From Pyxidicoccus sp. MSG2 (GTDB lineage Bacteria > Myxococcota > Myxococcia > Myxococcales > Myxococcaceae): 64,000 bases of DNA. Every line of letters starts with the position of its first letter. Within the stretch, counting starts at the first letter, position 1. The notes below the pieces were generated by a model. That model made no database searches. It saw only the letters and a list, made by a program, of their open reading frames with translations, and was not told the origin of the DNA. Shown piece by piece: positions 1 to 9,101 of this stretch. The translations under genes and the position numbers were made by a program. Location: the NCBI RefSeq assembly GCF_026626705.1, contig NZ_JAPNKC010000001.1, forward strand, positions 12,587,001 to 12,651,000, given 5' to 3'.

Positions 1-1
1 G

Positions 2-307
2 GTGATGCGCAGCGAGCTGCCCGGGTTGACGAAGTCGGCGGGGACGACGCTGGACGGACTGGCGGCGGTGACGGGAGCCCTGGGCCCCGAGGACGGTCAG
101 CGCGTGAAGTTGGCCCTGGAGCGCTTCACGAACGCGGCGGGACAACTGGAAGGCATTGCCGCGCGGGCGGACCGGGTGCTGGCGAAGATTGAGGGCGGAG
201 AGGGCACGGCCGGTGCCGTGCTCCAGGACCCGACGCTGTACAACGAGCTGCGCACGCTGGTGACGGACCTGCGCAAGCATCCGTGGAAGATTCTCTGGAA
301 GGATTGA
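2..307 (+). CDS. MCE/MlaD-family lipid transport protein, C-terminal part
   Basis: Only the last ~101 codons lie in the window; the start is upstream. The segment is a helical tail with heptad-like spacing of A, L and R, then the G-E-G-T-A-G-x-x-L-x-D-P-x-L-Y motif and a DLRKHPWKILWK-type ending. Both are typical of the C-terminal helix of MlaD-like substrate-binding proteins of the Mla/Ttg2 phospholipid ABC transporter. The protein would sit in the periplasm, anchored in the inner membrane, and carry phospholipid between membranes. The MCE domain itself is not visible, so the call rests on the tail. The next gene starts 17 bp downstream in the same direction. Confidence 0.7.
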   Translation: MMRSELPGLTKSAGTTLDGLAAVTGALGPEDGQRVKLALERFTNAAGQLEGIAARADRVLAKIEGGEGTAGAVLQDPTLYNELRTLVTDLRKHPWKILWKD

Positions 308-324
308 AGACTCACCGCTCCGCC

Positions 325-3075
325 ATGTTCCGACGCCTGCTCATCCTCTTCGATGCCAGCGCGAATCCGGAACAGGTGCTGATCGCCGCACGGCGTCTTG
401 CACCCGCGCCGGAGAGCGTGCACCTGTACGGCCTGTCGCCCGAGCGCAGGGACCTCGAAGCGCCCCGGCCTCCCAGCCTCACCTCGCTCGACCGGCTCTG
501 GGAAGGCGTGCGGGAGTGGCACGTCGAGACTGGCGTCGGCCATCAGCTCGAAGACCACCTGTCGACGGATGCCGTCACCCGCACGGCCCGGCAGCACGGC
601 TCCGAGCTCATCGTCGTCGGTCCACTGCTCGCCACGTCACCACGGGCCCGCGTGAGCGCCATCCTGGCGCTCGCCATCCGTGAGCGGCTGCACGTGCTCT
701 CCGTCGGCGCTCATTGTCCCGCAACGCCCTCCCCCACTTCGCGCCTGGCCATCGCGGCGGCGCCAGATGGCAGAGGGCTCGCCTCGGTGGCGGCCTTCCT
801 CGCGAAGCATGCCCCACCCTCCGAACTCATCGCCCTCACCACCCCCGAGGAACCCGAGAAGGCCGGTGAGCTCCAGACCCTCTCCCGGGCGCTCGGCGTC
901 GCGGAGACGCTGCGCATCGAGTCCCTCACGCGTGGCCCCATGGACCGGGCCGAGGCCTTCGAGGAGGCCTCGCGGCGGTGGGGCGCGGACCTGCTCCTCG
1001 TCGCCACGGATGCGGTCGATGACATGTACGCGCGCCTGCTTGGCGTCTTTGGAGCCAGGGCGCTGCAGGACGCGCACGTCCCCACGCTGCTGCTGCCGCG
1101 CACGCTCCCCGCCGCCCCACTGTTCGAGGAACGCTACGCCGTCTCCGACTCGCTGGTCTTGTCAGGACAGGCGCCCCGTTTCGCGGTCGAACAGGTCGGG
1201 CTCCTGTCGAATGTCACGGTGCCTCCACCCGGCGTCCTGACCGCCTTCGAGGGCGGCGCCCCCCTCGGAGGCGCCCAGCACCAGGGCGGCGCGGTCGCCC
1301 TGCCCGCCTCCTGGTTCTCGCACATCCAGGCAGGGCACAGCCGGGCCCTCGCCTTCGCCTTCGACTCGGCCGCGAGGCAGCTCGCACCGTGTCACGTGCT
1401 CGCGCCCGAGCGTCCGCTGTTGCTCATCGACAGCCACGTCACCTCGTCCGCGCTCCAGGAGACCCTGACGAGCCTCGCGGACACGTGCCATCCCGTCTTC
1501 ATCCGATTGCGCGACAGCGAGCCGCTCGACGCGCATCGGGAGCGACTCCACAAGCTCATGCCCGGCCTCGGAGCACCGATCCTCATCGATGCCAGTGCCT
1601 GGCTCGAAGACGCGCGCGCCGACGATGTCCCGCGCCAGGTGGATGCCCAGCGGCTGCTTCGCGTGGCCATACGCCTCGCCATGGCGGGTGTCTCCATCTC
1701 CGCGGTCGTCACCCGTGACGAGCACAAGCCCGTCCACCCCTTCCTTCGCACCCTGACTCCAAGCGAGCTGATGCTCCTCCCGGATGGGCTCGCACCAACT
1801 CCCCTGCCGATACCGGACGAGCCAGACACCTTCTCCCGTGAGCTGACGCTCGCCGGAGGCGGCCGCTGCGTCGGAGGCCACACTGTCGACTTCGAGCTCG
1901 ACAACGCGAGTGCGCGGGAGACGGTGATTGCCGCCATCGAAGGCGCCCGGAGCACCGTCCACTGGCAGTGCTACATCGTCGAGGACGACGCCGTGACGGC
2001 CCGCTTCGCGGAGGCACTGAAGCGCGCGGCGGCGCGGGGCGTGCGCGTGCGACTGCTCGCCGATGCGCTCTACAGCGGGCATGACTCCTTCGGCACGATG
2101 AACCCCGCGCTCGTCCACCTGTCCGAAACACCCAACGTCGAGGTCCGCGCCATCGCACCGCTGTCGGGGCTGCCGAACCTCCAGGCGCTGAAGCAGCGCA
2201 ACCATCGGAAGCTCATTCTCATCGACACGGAGCAGGCCTTCATCACGGGGCGCAACATGGGCGCGCCCTATTACACGAGCTTTGACGAGGTCACCCTCCG
2301 GAGGACTTCGGACTACCGCGAGGTTCCGTGGCTGGACTGCGGTGCGCGGCTCTCGGGCCCGCTGGTCTCCGATCTGGAACGCGCGTTCCTCGCGGAGTGG
2401 ACACGCGCGGGCGGAGCTTCCTATCCGGTGCGCGACACGCCCTCCACGGGCACCCTGTCGGCGCGGCTCGTCCTACATGAGGGGCTCAAGGACACGCACA
2501 CGCTGGACACCCAGCTCGCACTCATCCGGCATGCGCGGTCGAGCCTGGTCCTCGTGAACACGTTCCCGCTGCTCCTCGAGTTGCAGAACGCGCTCGTCGC
2601 CGCGCTTCATCGCGGCGTGCGCGTCGAGGTCCTCTTCGGCAGCGTCCGCCCCCACTACGGCCAGCAGGAACACTTCCCGGGCGGCACCTTGCGAGAGGTC
2701 GCGGACCGCTATGTCCGCAGTCGCCTGGATGCGGTCATCGACGCGGGCGGAATCGCCTACGAGTTCGCGATGCCCCCGGCCCCGGGGTGGGAGCCCGCGC
2801 TGGAGCGGGTCTTCCCCCACGTCCACGCCAAGCTCCTGGTCTGCGACACGACGGCCGTCGCCGTGGGCAGCGCCAACCTGGACGTCACCGCGGCCTACTG
2901 GGAGAGCGAGGCCCTGCTCGTCGTGCATGACGCCCCCTTCGCGGACCGCATGCTCACGGCGCTGGCACCGTTGCTCGCCCGCTCACGGAGGATCCACCGC
3001 GAGGACGCCCAGTGGCGCACCGAGGCCGAGCAACGCGCATGGGTCGGCCGCAACTGGCCCTCGCTTGTCGGCTGA
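325..3075 (+). CDS. Universal-stress-domain / phospholipase D (cardiolipin synthase-like) fusion
   Basis: A 916-residue protein. The first ~280 residues look like two universal stress protein (Usp) units, each with an alternating beta/alpha pattern and an 'LLLP'-type end. A linker of ~230 residues follows, then a two-lobed phospholipase D module. The catalytic motifs are visible: H-R-K-L-I-L-I-D from His627, followed by G-R-N-M-G, and H-A-K-L-L-V-C-D from His834, followed by G-S-A-N-L-D. Two HxKx4D motifs are the hallmark of cardiolipin synthase/PLD enzymes, which transfer phosphatidyl groups. I chose the ATG at 325 because the longer frame overlaps the previous gene and the Usp fold begins M-F-R-R-L-L. 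No N-terminal membrane helices are seen, unlike bacterial Cls. The Usp-PLD combination is unusual; substrate unknown. Confidence 0.8.
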   Translation: MFRRLLILFDASANPEQVLIAARRLAPAPESVHLYGLSPERRDLEAPRPPSLTSLDRLWEGVREWHVETGVGHQLEDHLSTDAVTRTARQHGSELIVVGPLLATSPRARVSAILALAIRERLHVLSVGAHCPATPSPTSRLAIAAAPDGRGLASVAAFLAKHAPPSELIALTTPEEPEKAGELQTLSRALGVAETLRIESLTRGPMDRAEAFEEASRRWGADLLLVATDAVDDMYARLLGVFGARALQDAHVPTLLLPRTLPAAPLFEERYAVSDSLVLSGQAPRFAVEQVGLLSNVTVPPPGVLTAFEGGAPLGGAQHQGGAVALPASWFSHIQAGHSRALAFAFDSAARQLAPCHVLAPERPLLLIDSHVTSSALQETLTSLADTCHPVFIRLRDSEPLDAHRERLHKLMPGLGAPILIDASAWLEDARADDVPRQVDAQRLLRVAIRLAMAGVSISAVVTRDEHKPVHPFLRTLTPSELMLLPDGLAPTPLPIPDEPDTFSRELTLAGGGRCVGGHTVDFELDNASARETVIAAIEGARSTVHWQCYIVEDDAVTARFAEALKRAAARGVRVRLLADALYSGHDSFGTMNPALVHLSETPNVEVRAIAPLSGLPNLQALKQRNHRKLILIDTEQAFITGRNMGAPYYTSFDEVTLRRTSDYREVPWLDCGARLSGPLVSDLERAFLAEWTRAGGASYPVRDTPSTGTLSARLVLHEGLKDTHTLDTQLALIRHARSSLVLVNTFPLLLELQNALVAALHRGVRVEVLFGSVRPHYGQQEHFPGGTLREVADRYVRSRLDAVIDAGGIAYEFAMPPAPGWEPALERVFPHVHAKLLVCDTTAVAVGSANLDVTAAYWESEALLVVHDAPFADRMLTALAPLLARSRRIHREDAQWRTEAEQRAWVGRNWPSLVG

Positions 3076-3162
3076 GGCGCCCGTCCCATCTCTGCCCTGA
3101 GAGCACCCACCGGTCAGCCCCGCCTCCACAGCCCCGTCCCTGCGCGGAAAACAGGAACCGCC

Positions 3163-3996
3163 ATGCCCGCTGACATCAACGAGGTCTTCTTCGCCGCCGT
3201 GGGGGACGTCCACGGGCACATGAACCGCATGGTGAACGACCTCCGGCACGCGACGGAGGTCTTCCACCGGCAGTTCGACTTCGTCCTCCAGGTCGGCGAC
3301 TTCGAGCCGCACCGCGACGAGGCGGACCTCGCCACCATGGCCGCGCCCGCGAAGTACCGGCACCTCGGCGACTTCGGCGCCTACCACAAGGTCCGGCGAG
3401 GCTTCCCCTGGCCCCTCTACTTCATCGGCGGCAACCACGAGCCCTACGGCTACCTCGACACCCACCCCGAGGGCTTCGAGCTGACCCGCCACTGTCACTA
3501 CCTCGGCCGTGTCGGCGTCATGGACCTGCACGGCCTGCGCGTCGTGGGCCTGTCCGGCATCCACAGCGAGGAAGCCTTCCGCGACTCGCGCCCGCCCCTC
3601 TCCGCACTGGGCTCCGCCTCCAACAAGGACTTCACGTACTTCAACGAGCGGGACGTCGAGCAGGTCCTGGAGCTCGGCCACGCGGACGTGCTCCTGCTCC
3701 ATGACTGGCCCTCCGGCATCGTCGACCCGAAGGACGCCGCCGACTTCCAGGGACAGCGCCGCAGCTTCAGCCACGACACCGTGGGCAACGAGTACGCGCG
3801 GCTGCTCGTGGACGCGCTGCAGCCGAAGCTGGTGCTCTGCGGGCACCTGCACCGGAGCTACGCCACCGAAATCCAGCACCCCTCCGGGAAGAAGACCTCC
3901 GTCCGCTGCCTGGCCAGCGTGGAGCAGGGACGGGATGCCTACGGCTACTTCGGCATCAGCGGCGGCTCGCTCCTGACCTGGGGCATCACGGACTGA
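3163..3996 (+). CDS. Metallophosphoesterase resembling RNA lariat debranching enzyme (Dbr1-like)
   Basis: A 277-residue calcineurin-fold phosphoesterase. Metal-binding motifs are complete: G-D-V-H-G (Asp15, His17), G-D-F (Asp46), G-G-N-H-E (Asn91, His92), H-D-W-P (His180) and G-H-L-H (His228, His230). The surroundings are specifically Dbr1-like: after G-D-F comes R-x-E-A-D-L-x-x-M-x-x-P-x-K-Y-R-H; 'FIGGNHE' is followed by a Y-L-G-x-x-G-V block; and H-D-W-P and a 'LxPxxxxxxHLH' end follow at the right distances. One difference from eukaryotic Dbr1: the first metal ligand is the usual Asp15, where Dbr1 has Cys. A real 2'-5' phosphodiesterase role is inference; it may be a general phosphodiesterase. 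The start has a weak AGGA site. It stands alone between the PLD fusion and the helicase. Confidence 0.85.
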   Translation: MPADINEVFFAAVGDVHGHMNRMVNDLRHATEVFHRQFDFVLQVGDFEPHRDEADLATMAAPAKYRHLGDFGAYHKVRRGFPWPLYFIGGNHEPYGYLDTHPEGFELTRHCHYLGRVGVMDLHGLRVVGLSGIHSEEAFRDSRPPLSALGSASNKDFTYFNERDVEQVLELGHADVLLLHDWPSGIVDPKDAADFQGQRRSFSHDTVGNEYARLLVDALQPKLVLCGHLHRSYATEIQHPSGKKTSVRCLASVEQGRDAYGYFGISGGSLLTWGITD

Positions 3997-4002
3997 GCCC
4001 CC

Positions 4003-4029
4003 GGCGGGCCTCAGCCCCGCCAGACTTTC
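4003..4029 (+). terminator. Possible terminator after the Dbr1-like gene
   Basis: Short hairpin GGCGGG / CCCGCC (4003-4008 with 4016-4021, 7-base loop) starting 7 bases after the stop codon, followed by the pyrimidine-rich stretch 'agactttc'. The stem is only 6 bp and the U-tract is poor, so this is tentative. Confidence 0.3.
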
Positions 4030-4132
4030 AAGCCATGCACTCCATGACATCCCCGCCCTGGCCCATGGCCCCACGGCACGGGCTGTTTTCAGGTGTGGGA
4101 CAGAGCCGACAATCTTCGCGGCCATTCGGCGA

Positions 4133-5884
4133 GTGCAGGTGGTACAAGCCCCGGCCGTGAAAGCCTCGCCTCCTCCCCCCGAAGCCCCCGTCAACCCCAC
4201 CTTCGACTCCCTGGGCCTCAAGCCCGCGTTGGTCGAGGCGCTCAGCGCGCTCGGCTACGAGGAGCCCACGCCCATCCAGGCCGCCGCCCTCCCGCCGCTG
4301 CTCGCCGGCAAGGACCTGCTCGGCATCGCCGCCACGGGCACCGGCAAGACGGCCGCCTTTGCCCTGCCCCTCCTCCAGCACCTGACAGCGGGCAAGAGCC
4401 GCCCCAACACCACCGCCGCGCTGGTGCTCGTCCCCACGCGCGAGCTGGCCATGCAGGTGTCCGAGGCCATCCACCGCTACGGGCAGAAGCTCGGCGTTAC
4501 CGTGCTCCCCCTCTACGGCGGGCAGGTCATCGGCCAGCAGCTGCGCGTGCTCAAGAGGGGCGTGGACGTCGTCGTCGCCACCCCGGGCCGCGCGCTGGAC
4601 CACCTGCGCCGCGGAACGCTCCAACTCGACGACGTGCGCACCGTCGTGCTGGATGAGGCCGACGAGATGCTCGACATGGGCTTCGCCGATGACCTGGAGG
4701 CCATCCTCTCCGGGACGCCCGAGGACCGGCAGACCGCCCTGTTCTCCGCCACCCTCCCCCCGCGCATCGCCGCCATCGCCGAGCGTCACCTGCACGAGCC
4801 CGTGCGCGTGAAGATTGCCCGCGAGAAGGTGGAGCAGGGCGAGATGCCCCGCGTCCGTCAGACGGCCTATGTCGTCCCGCGCGCCTTCAAGATCGCCACG
4901 CTGGGCCGGCTGCTCGACGTGGAGTCGCCCACCGCGGCCATCATCTTCTGCCGCACCCGCACCGAGGTGGACGACCTCACCGTGTCCCTCAATGGCCGCG
5001 GCTGGCGCGCCCACGCCCTGCATGGCGGCATGACGCAGGAGCAGCGGGACAGGGTCATCAAGCAGCTCAAGTCGCAGGGCACGGACCTGCTGGTGGCCAC
5101 GGACGTCGCGGCGCGCGGCCTGGACATCCCCCGGCTGTCGCACGTGGTGAACTTCGACGTGCCCAACGCCCCGGAGGCCTACGTGCACCGCATCGGCCGC
5201 ACGGGCCGCGCCGGCCGCGAGGGCGTGGCGATTACCCTCGTGGAGCCCCGCGAGCACCGGCTGCTGCGCAACATCGAGCGCGTCACCGGCCAGCGCATCG
5301 AGGTGTCCACCGTCCCCACCGTGGCGGACCTGCGCGAGAAGCGGAAGGAGATGCTCCGCTCGTCCCTGCGCGAGACGCTGGTGGCCGGAGAGCTGGACCC
5401 GCTGCGCAGCGTGGTGGAGGACCTGGCCTCCGAGTTCGACGCCATGGACATCGCCGCCGCGGCACTGAAGCTCCTCCAGGACTCGCAGGACGAAGGCCGC
5501 GAGGCCAAGGAGGAGGAAATCCCCACCGTCGCCCCGCCGAAGGACCGGCCCGAGCGCGGCAAGTTCGGCCCTCCCGGCGCGCCGGGTGGCCGGCCCGGCG
5601 GACGTCCGGACCGGGGCCCCAAGTCCCGAGGCGGCCCGCCGTCGTGGGACATCACCCGGCTGTGGATTGGCGCGGGGCGGCGCGCGGGCATGCGGCCGGC
5701 GGACCTGGTGGGCGCCATCGCCGGTGAGGCGGGGCTCGACTCGTCGCGCATCGGCGCCATCCAGATTGGCGACAGCTTCTCCCTGGTGGAGGTGCCGGAG
5801 CCGGACGCCAACCGCATCATCGCCGCGCTGAAGGAGACCACGCTCCGCGGCAAGAAGGTCATCGTCCGCAAGGACAAGGGCTGA
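4133..5884 (+). CDS. DEAD-box ATP-dependent RNA helicase with DbpA-type RNA-binding domain
   Basis: 583 residues from a GTG start; a second in-frame GTG at 4157 is an equally possible start. All helicase motifs are present in order: Q motif E-P-T-P-I-Q (~44-49), Walker A A-T-G-T-G-K-T (67-73), P-T-R-E-L-A, T-P-G-R, D-E-A-D (from Asp174), S-A-T, A-R-G-L-D-I-P and H-R-I-G-R-T-G-R-A-G. A glycine/proline-rich linker at ~475-505 leads to a C-terminal domain (~505-583) matching the DbpA/CsdA RNA-binding fold, with an 'IGAGRRAGM' opening and a basic end. Expected role: ATP-driven RNA or ribosome-assembly remodelling in the cytoplasm, often cold-induced in this family. It converges with the iron block, 21 bp stop to stop. 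Confidence 0.95.
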   Translation: MQVVQAPAVKASPPPPEAPVNPTFDSLGLKPALVEALSALGYEEPTPIQAAALPPLLAGKDLLGIAATGTGKTAAFALPLLQHLTAGKSRPNTTAALVLVPTRELAMQVSEAIHRYGQKLGVTVLPLYGGQVIGQQLRVLKRGVDVVVATPGRALDHLRRGTLQLDDVRTVVLDEADEMLDMGFADDLEAILSGTPEDRQTALFSATLPPRIAAIAERHLHEPVRVKIAREKVEQGEMPRVRQTAYVVPRAFKIATLGRLLDVESPTAAIIFCRTRTEVDDLTVSLNGRGWRAHALHGGMTQEQRDRVIKQLKSQGTDLLVATDVAARGLDIPRLSHVVNFDVPNAPEAYVHRIGRTGRAGREGVAITLVEPREHRLLRNIERVTGQRIEVSTVPTVADLREKRKEMLRSSLRETLVAGELDPLRSVVEDLASEFDAMDIAAAALKLLQDSQDEGREAKEEEIPTVAPPKDRPERGKFGPPGAPGGRPGGRPDRGPKSRGGPPSWDITRLWIGAGRRAGMRPADLVGAIAGEAGLDSSRIGAIQIGDSFSLVEVPEPDANRIIAALKETTLRGKKVIVRKDKG

Positions 5885-5905
5885 GCGACGAACGGCGGGC
5901 GGTGC

Positions 5906-6586
5906 CTACGGCTCCGCCCACTGCCTCAGCAGGTTGTGGTACGCGCCCGTCAGCATCACCATGGCGGGGCTCTTGGGCACCTCCTGGTTGAGCTGCGTAA
6001 TCGCGGTGTCCATGTCGAAGAGCAGCGCGCGCTTCGACACGTCCCGCACCAGGCTCTGCACCCAGAAGAACGACGCCAGCCGCACGCCGCGCGTCACCGG
6101 CGTCACGTGGTGCAGGCTCGTCGCCGGGTAGATGATGAGGTCCCCCGCCGGCAGCTTCACCGCGTGGTTGCCGTAGGTGTCCTCCACCACCAGGTCCCCG
6201 CCGTCGTAGCTGTCCGGCTCGGAGAGGAACAGGGTGGCGGACACATCCGTGCGGATGCGTCCCCCCATGCCCGGCAGCCCGCGGATGGCGTTGTCCACGT
6301 GCGAGCCGAAGGTCATCCCCGGCTCGTAGCGGTTGAACAGCGGGGGGAACACGCGCTGCGGCAGCACCGCCGAGACGAACAGCGCGCTGCGCTCCAGCCC
6401 CGCCAGCACCAACGCTCCCAGCTCGCGAGCCTCCGGCCCGCCCTCGGGGAGCTGCAGGTTCTTCTTCACCTGTCCGGACTGGTGCCCGGCGGTGACGCGG
6501 CCATCCGTCCAGGCAGCCCTCTCCATGACGGCGCGGCAGTGAGCCACCTGCTCGGCGCCGAGGACATTGGGGATGTGGACCATCAT
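5906..6586 (-). CDS. PiuC-type Fe(II)/2-oxoglutarate dioxygenase (PKHD-type hydroxylase)
   Basis: 226 residues, the usual length of the PiuC/YbiX family. The facial-triad motif is clear: H96-V-D98 inside 'FGSHVDNAI', and H159 in '[11 protein letters not shown]' with the 2-oxoglutarate-binding Arg169. Start: the ORF is open further upstream, but homology begins at M-M-V-H-I-P and a GGAG site lies ~9 bases before this ATG. It begins 26 bp after the stop of the siderophore receptor, so the two are co-transcribed; PiuC genes are classically linked to TonB-dependent siderophore receptors. The substrate is unknown but is thought to relate to siderophore-iron handling. Iron regulation is expected. 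Confidence 0.92.
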   Translation of the reverse strand: MMVHIPNVLGAEQVAHCRAVMERAAWTDGRVTAGHQSGQVKKNLQLPEGGPEARELGALVLAGLERSALFVSAVLPQRVFPPLFNRYEPGMTFGSHVDNAIRGLPGMGGRIRTDVSATLFLSEPDSYDGGDLVVEDTYGNHAVKLPAGDLIIYPATSLHHVTPVTRGVRLASFFWVQSLVRDVSKRALLFDMDTAITQLNQEVPKSPAMVMLTGAYHNLLRQWAEP

Positions 6587-6612
6587 GGAGAGGACTCCGG
6601 AGGACGGGGCCG

Positions 6613-8958
6613 CTAGAAGCGGTAGCGGGCGGTCAGCAGCGCGGAGACGCCCTCCGCGGGAACGGCCTGACCAGCGTAGTACTGGTCGTAGTAGAGCGCG
6701 TCCGTGAGGTTGTACAGGTTGAGCTGCAGCTGCGCCTTGCCCCACTGGTAGTTGGCGAACGCGTCGAAGCGCCAGAAGTTCGGCACCTTGTTCGTCACCG
6801 CCGTGGCCGCGGTCGGGTTGTTGACGCTCGTCACGTCCTGGTAGACGGCGCCGCCGCCCACGGACAGGTTCTCCAGCACCTGGTACGTGGACCACAGCGA
6901 GATGCTGTGGCGCGGCGTGTTCGGCAGCCGCTGGCCGACGAGGAACGCGTTGGTGTGCTCGGTGATGGCGGAGTCCATCAGCGTGTAGTTCGCCAGCAGC
7001 TTCAGGCCGCTCGTAATCGTACCCGCCACGCCCATGTTGAAGCCCTGCACGCGCTGCTCACCGGCGAGGATCTGCGGCGGCCCGTCCGGGTCCGTGTTGG
7101 GCACGCGCGCGTCCGTCTTCGTGATGCGGAACACCGCGCCGCTCAGGCCCAGCCGGTCGCCGAGGAACGAGCCCTTGGCGCCCGCCTCGACGATGATGTT
7201 CTTCTCCGGGTCCAGGCTCACCGTGTCCACCGACAGCGTGCCCACCTCGGCGGAGGGGTTGGCGGACGTGCCGTACATGCCGTACACGCTCGTCTTCTCG
7301 GTGGGCTTCAGGACGACGCCCGCGCGCCAGTTGAGCAGGTGGTCGCTGTTCTGGAACCGCGTCTTCACGCCCGTGGCCGCCGTGGTGACGTAGTCCGTGT
7401 TGAACACGTCGTAGCGGAGCGAGCCGAGCACCTCCACGTACTTGCCGACCTCCACCTGGTCCGCGACGTAGAGGCCCATCGTCCGCTGCACGCTGGTGTT
7501 GGCGGTGGAGAAGACGCGCTCCACGGAGGACAGGTCCGGCTGCGGATCCGGGTCGAACAGGTCCGCGGGGAGGTTGGTGCCGGTGGGCAGGCCCACCGCG
7601 TTCAGGTTGAAGCGGCCCTGGCCGCGCTTCTCCCACGTCAGCTCGAGGCCGGCGTTGGTGGTGTGCTTCAGGAAGCCCGTCTCGAAGTTGCCGCGCACGT
7701 CCGCGAGGTTGGCGAGGTAGCTGTTGTCCGTCTCCGTCTCGAAGCGCTGACGGCCGATGGTGGTGGGGTCCGTGACGGGCGTCAGGCCACGCGGCGCCGT
7801 GGGCCGCGAGAAGCGGTCCACCCGGCCGTAGCGCAGCGTGTTGGTGAAGAGCACGGCCTCGCCGAAGCGCTGGAGCAGCCGGCCGCTGGCGACGTGCGCG
7901 TCCACGCGCGTCTTGTCCGAGCCCTCCACGCCGTAGAACGACTCACGCGGCACGTCGAGCGTCGTGGAGACGGGGTAGCTGTTGAAGTACGGCTGGCCGT
8001 AGTCGGGGACGCCGGACTCGCGCTGGAAGAGGTAGTCGGCCTCGAAGGCGGTGTCGTCGCTCAACTGGTAGCGCAGCGAGGGCGCGACACCGGCGCGGTT
8101 GTCGGTGACGACGTTGCGGGCCGCGGCGCTGCCCAGCTCGCCCATGGCGTTGAGGCGGATCTGGAACTTCTCGTTGACGGCCTCGTTGAGGTCCACCTCG
8201 AGGCGGCCGGAAGGCGCCGTGCCGCCGCTCAGCGCGACGTCCTGGAAGGAGACCTTCTTCGGCTTCTTGGTGACGAGGTTGACGGCGCCACCGGTGGAGC
8301 CGCGGCCGAAGAGGACGGCGGACGGGCCGAAGTAGGCCTCCACGCCCTCCAGGTTGAACGTGTCGCGCGAGTACCAGCCGAGGTCGCGGGCCCCGTCGCG
8401 GGAGATGTCGTTCTGCGCGGAGAAGCCGCGAACGATGAAGGCGTCACCCTGGCGGCCGCCCTCGCCCGCGCTCATGGTGATGCCGGACACGTTGCGCAGC
8501 GCCTCGCGCACCGTCGTCACCTGCTGCTCCTCGAGCACCGCCTCGGGGACGACGGTGACGGACTGCGGCGTGGTGACCAGCGGCTTCGGCAGGCGCGTGA
8601 GGCTGCTGGCGGGGGCCACGTAGCCCTTCTCCGCCTCGCCCTCCACCTTCACCGTGGGCAGCACGAAGGTGTTCTCCGTGCCCTGCTCCGACGGCTGCGC
8701 GGCCGTGTCCGTGCCGGACTGGGGCGCGGCCGGAGTGGCCTCGGTGGCGCCGCTCTTCTCCGTCCCCTCCACCACCGCAGGCGGGCTGGCCGGCGTCACG
8801 GGCGCGGCAGCGGGCTCCTGGGCCATGGCGCCGCTGGCGGCGAGCGCCGACGCGAGGCCGACCGCGGCCTGCCCCCAGGGACGCAGCGCGGCGCGCACGC
8901 CTCCGGAGTGACCGACTGCCGAACGAATGCCTGGGGTGCGGGGGTTCTTGGGGGACAT
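6613..8958 (-). CDS. TonB-dependent siderophore receptor
   Basis: 781-residue outer-membrane receptor. The N-terminus has a basic region then a hydrophobic signal segment ending A-M-A-Q (~residues 30-47). A Pro/Ala/Thr-rich stretch follows, then the plug domain with P-Q-S-V-T-V-V-P (~132), '[11 protein letters not shown]' and a '[11 protein letters not shown]' end. The beta-barrel closes with the terminal aromatic signature A-R-Y-R-F. The plug wording (TPQSVTVVP..., [10 protein letters not shown]) is that of catecholate/hydroxamate siderophore receptors of the FhuE/Fiu class. Substrate cannot be read from sequence. It lies 143 bp after the PepSY gene and 26 bp before the PiuC-like gene, all on the same strand. 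No convincing Fur box was found directly upstream, so expression may come from the tonB promoter. Confidence 0.93.
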   Translation of the reverse strand: MSPKNPRTPGIRSAVGHSGGVRAALRPWGQAAVGLASALAASGAMAQEPAAAPVTPASPPAVVEGTEKSGATEATPAAPQSGTDTAAQPSEQGTENTFVLPTVKVEGEAEKGYVAPASSLTRLPKPLVTTPQSVTVVPEAVLEEQQVTTVREALRNVSGITMSAGEGGRQGDAFIVRGFSAQNDISRDGARDLGWYSRDTFNLEGVEAYFGPSAVLFGRGSTGGAVNLVTKKPKKVSFQDVALSGGTAPSGRLEVDLNEAVNEKFQIRLNAMGELGSAAARNVVTDNRAGVAPSLRYQLSDDTAFEADYLFQRESGVPDYGQPYFNSYPVSTTLDVPRESFYGVEGSDKTRVDAHVASGRLLQRFGEAVLFTNTLRYGRVDRFSRPTAPRGLTPVTDPTTIGRQRFETETDNSYLANLADVRGNFETGFLKHTTNAGLELTWEKRGQGRFNLNAVGLPTGTNLPADLFDPDPQPDLSSVERVFSTANTSVQRTMGLYVADQVEVGKYVEVLGSLRYDVFNTDYVTTAATGVKTRFQNSDHLLNWRAGVVLKPTEKTSVYGMYGTSANPSAEVGTLSVDTVSLDPEKNIIVEAGAKGSFLGDRLGLSGAVFRITKTDARVPNTDPDGPPQILAGEQRVQGFNMGVAGTITSGLKLLANYTLMDSAITEHTNAFLVGQRLPNTPRHSISLWSTYQVLENLSVGGGAVYQDVTSVNNPTAATAVTNKVPNFWRFDAFANYQWGKAQLQLNLYNLTDALYYDQYYAGQAVPAEGVSALLTARYRF

Positions 8959-9101
8959 GGCTGCTCTCGTGCTCCTGGCCGGGGAGGCCTGTTCAACGTT
9001 TTCGTCTGATACCGATTTTGATACGCAAACTCAACTTGAGGACACAAGGGAGGCCGGAGCGGATGCTCGCGCCCGGCAGGCCCTCGTGATGGATGCTGGG
9101 G

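Noticed and set aside
8959-9101. Possible Fur box upstream of the first siderophore receptor
   Set aside because: Only loosely repeated GTATC/GATAC words; no palindrome comparable to the one at tonB.
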